This document shows positions 5,836-7,035 of a stretch of 7,035 nt of DNA, piece after piece; the first letter of the stretch is position 1; every line of letters begins with the position of its first letter. Origin of the DNA: Sediminibacterium sp. (GTDB taxonomy: Bacteria > Bacteroidota > Bacteroidia > Chitinophagales > Chitinophagaceae). The position numbers and the translations under genes were made by a program. The stretch is from positions 1 to 7,035 of the forward strand of contig JALRFB010000048.1 of NCBI GenBank assembly GCA_023256555.1, in the 5' to 3' direction. The notes beneath the pieces were generated by a model. It ran no database searches. It saw nothing but the letters and a program-made list of their open reading frames with translations, and was not told the origin of the DNA.

Positions 5836-7035
5836 CAATTCTAGTAAACTTGCTACTGGATCTTTACCGATTAATAATAATTCTGGACGCTCTAATAATT
5901 CTTTTACTCTTACTAAGAATCCAACGCTTTCTCTTCCATCAATAATACGGTGGTCATAGCTTAATGCTAGATACATCATTGGTAAAATTTTCACTTCACC
6001 ATTCACTGCCATTGGACGTTCTTGAATTTTATGCATTCCTAAAATAGCAGATTGAGGGATATTGATAATTGGCGTACTCATTAAACTACCAAATACACCT
6101 CCGTTGGTAATAGTGAATGTTCCACCAGTTAATTCTTCTGCAGTTAATTTGCTATCTCTTGCTTTACCAGCTAATTCAATTACTTTCTTTTCAATATCTG
6201 CCATGCTTAAGCTCTCCACGTTTCTTATTACTGGAACTGTTAAACCTCTTGGAGTACTTACAGCAATACTGATGTCTGCATAATCGTGATACAATAATTG
6301 ATCACCATCGATAAATGCATTTACAGAAGGCCACTCAGTTAATGCAATAGCACATGCTTTTGCAAAGAAACTCATAAAGCCCAGGTTTACACCATGTGCT
6401 TCTTTGAATTTATCTTTGAATTGCTTTCTTATATTCATAATCGCAGTCATGTCTACTTCGTTGAAAGTAGTTAACATGGCTGTAGTGTTTTTTGCTTCTA
6501 CTAATCGACGACTAATTGTTTTTCTTAAATTACTCATCTTCTCTGGACGCACATTGCGAGAGAATAAATCTTGACCAGGGAAAGAGGTCTTTCCAGGATT
6601 ATTCAATGCATCTAATACATCTACTTTTGTAATCTTACCTGCATAGCCACTTGGTTTTATTTGTGTAGCATCTACTTTTTTATCAGCAATAATTGCTGCA
6701 GCTACTGGAGTAGTTTTTACATTATTTGGAACAGAAGTCACTGGCGCTGCACTTGTTGGTGCTGCTGCCGCTGCTTTCGGAGCTTCTACTGGCTTTTCTG
6801 CCGCTGCTGGCTTAGGAGCAGTCTCATCAATATCTGCTAAAATATCTCCAATTAATATACTATCGCCTTCTTTTGCTTTATGCACTAATACACCTGCTTG
6901 TTCTGCATTCACTTCAAAAGTGGCTTTCTCACTTTCTAATTCTGCAATAACTTCATCACGATCTACCCACTCTCCTTCTTTCTTTGTCCATTTTAACAAA
7001 GTAACTTCTGTGATAGATTCTCCTACTGTTGGTAC
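5833..7035 (-). CDS. sucB: Dihydrolipoyllysine succinyltransferase, E2 of 2-oxoglutarate dehydrogenase (5' end outside window)
   Basis: E2 core subunit of the 2-oxoglutarate dehydrogenase complex. It transfers the succinyl group from lipoyl-lysine to CoA in the TCA cycle. The frame stays open to the window edge. The first visible residues, [16 protein letters not shown], are the standard start of the lipoyl domain, so only a few N-terminal residues are missing and the TTG at 6999 is not the start. Of 400 visible residues, the lipoyl domain is about 1-70, with the lipoylated Lys37 in ESEKATFEV. An Ala/Pro-rich flexible linker spans about 72-108 and the peripheral-subunit-binding domain about 109-145. 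The catalytic domain starts near 160 ([13 protein letters not shown], then [11 protein letters not shown]) and ends with [10 protein letters not shown], whose His362 and Asp366 are catalytic. The GES and TTFNEVDM motifs favour the succinyl- over the acetyltransferase. sucA would be expected upstream, outside the window. Confidence 0.95.
   Translation of the reverse strand, partial: VPTVGESITEVTLLKWTKKEGEWVDRDEVIAELESEKATFEVNAEQAGVLVHKAKEGDSILIGDILADIDETAPKPAAAEKPVEAPKAAAAAPTSAAPVTSVPNNVKTTPVAAAIIADKKVDATQIKPSGYAGKITKVDVLDALNNPGKTSFPGQDLFSRNVRPEKMSNLRKTISRRLVEAKNTTAMLTTFNEVDMTAIMNIRKQFKDKFKEAHGVNLGFMSFFAKACAIALTEWPSVNAFIDGDQLLYHDYADISIAVSTPRGLTVPVIRNVESLSMADIEKKVIELAGKARDSKLTAEELTGGTFTITNGGVFGSLMSTPIINIPQSAILGMHKIQERPMAVNGEVKILPMMYLALSYDHRIIDGRESVGFLVRVKELLERPELLLIGKDPVASLLEL

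Noticed and set aside
6062..6283. Plus-strand open frame with a hydrophobic, membrane-like translation inside sucB.
   Set aside because: It is antisense to the conserved E2 catalytic domain. The hydrophobicity comes from the complement of the real gene's codons.
6696..6825. Ala/Pro-rich stretch in sucB, considered as a repeat or insertion.
   Set aside because: This is the normal flexible linker between the lipoyl and subunit-binding domains of E2 proteins.
1..7035. Search for a novel defence, mobile, CRISPR or RNA-based system.
   Set aside because: All but about 150 bases are occupied by recognised housekeeping genes with intact motifs. No direct-repeat arrays, transposase, integrase or structured RNA was seen.

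Overview
The window looks like an ordinary stretch of chromosome from a member of the Bacteroidota, probably Chitinophagaceae or a close relative. The DNA is AT-rich. A SusC/FecA-type TonB-dependent receptor is present, genes rarely show a Shine-Dalgarno sequence, and two intergenic regions carry a TAnnTTTG box, the -7 element typical of this phylum. The protein sequences (SSB, aspartate kinase, SucB) also read like Bacteroidota versions. The family-level placement is inferred from protein style and was not tested by a search.

Layout: seven protein genes fill nearly the whole window, and no gap is longer than about 90 bases. (1) At 1-756 (+) is the C-terminal end of a FecA-like outer-membrane receptor, cut by the left edge. 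(2) At 751-2070 (-) is a monofunctional aspartate kinase (lysC), whose end overlaps the receptor gene's end by six bases. (3) At 2135-3214 (-) is an Ldh_2-family NAD(P)-dependent dehydrogenase of unknown substrate. (4) At 3221-3634 (-) is a single-stranded DNA-binding protein, six bases upstream of the dehydrogenase and probably cotranscribed with it. (5) At 3722-4828 (+) is mnmA, the tRNA 2-thiouridylase, divergent from ssb. (6) At 4835-5833 (-) is an RsmB/NOP2-type RNA cytosine-C5 methyltransferase, convergent with mnmA. (7) At 5833-7035 (-) is sucB, the E2 subunit of 2-oxoglutarate dehydrogenase, cut by the right edge and joined to the methyltransferase gene by a TAATG stop/start overlap.

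The genes are mostly core functions: iron or substrate uptake, aspartate-family amino-acid synthesis, the TCA cycle, DNA maintenance, and tRNA/rRNA modification. They do not form one pathway. Transcription units that can be inferred are sucB-methyltransferase, ssb-dehydrogenase, lysC alone (own promoter) and mnmA alone (own promoter). I found no tRNA, rRNA, CRISPR array, insertion sequence, phage gene or defence system, and no convincing sign of an undescribed system. The observations below are small-scale: overlapping gene ends, a compact promoter/inverted-repeat region, a possible second SSB type, and variant motif residues in the methyltransferase.
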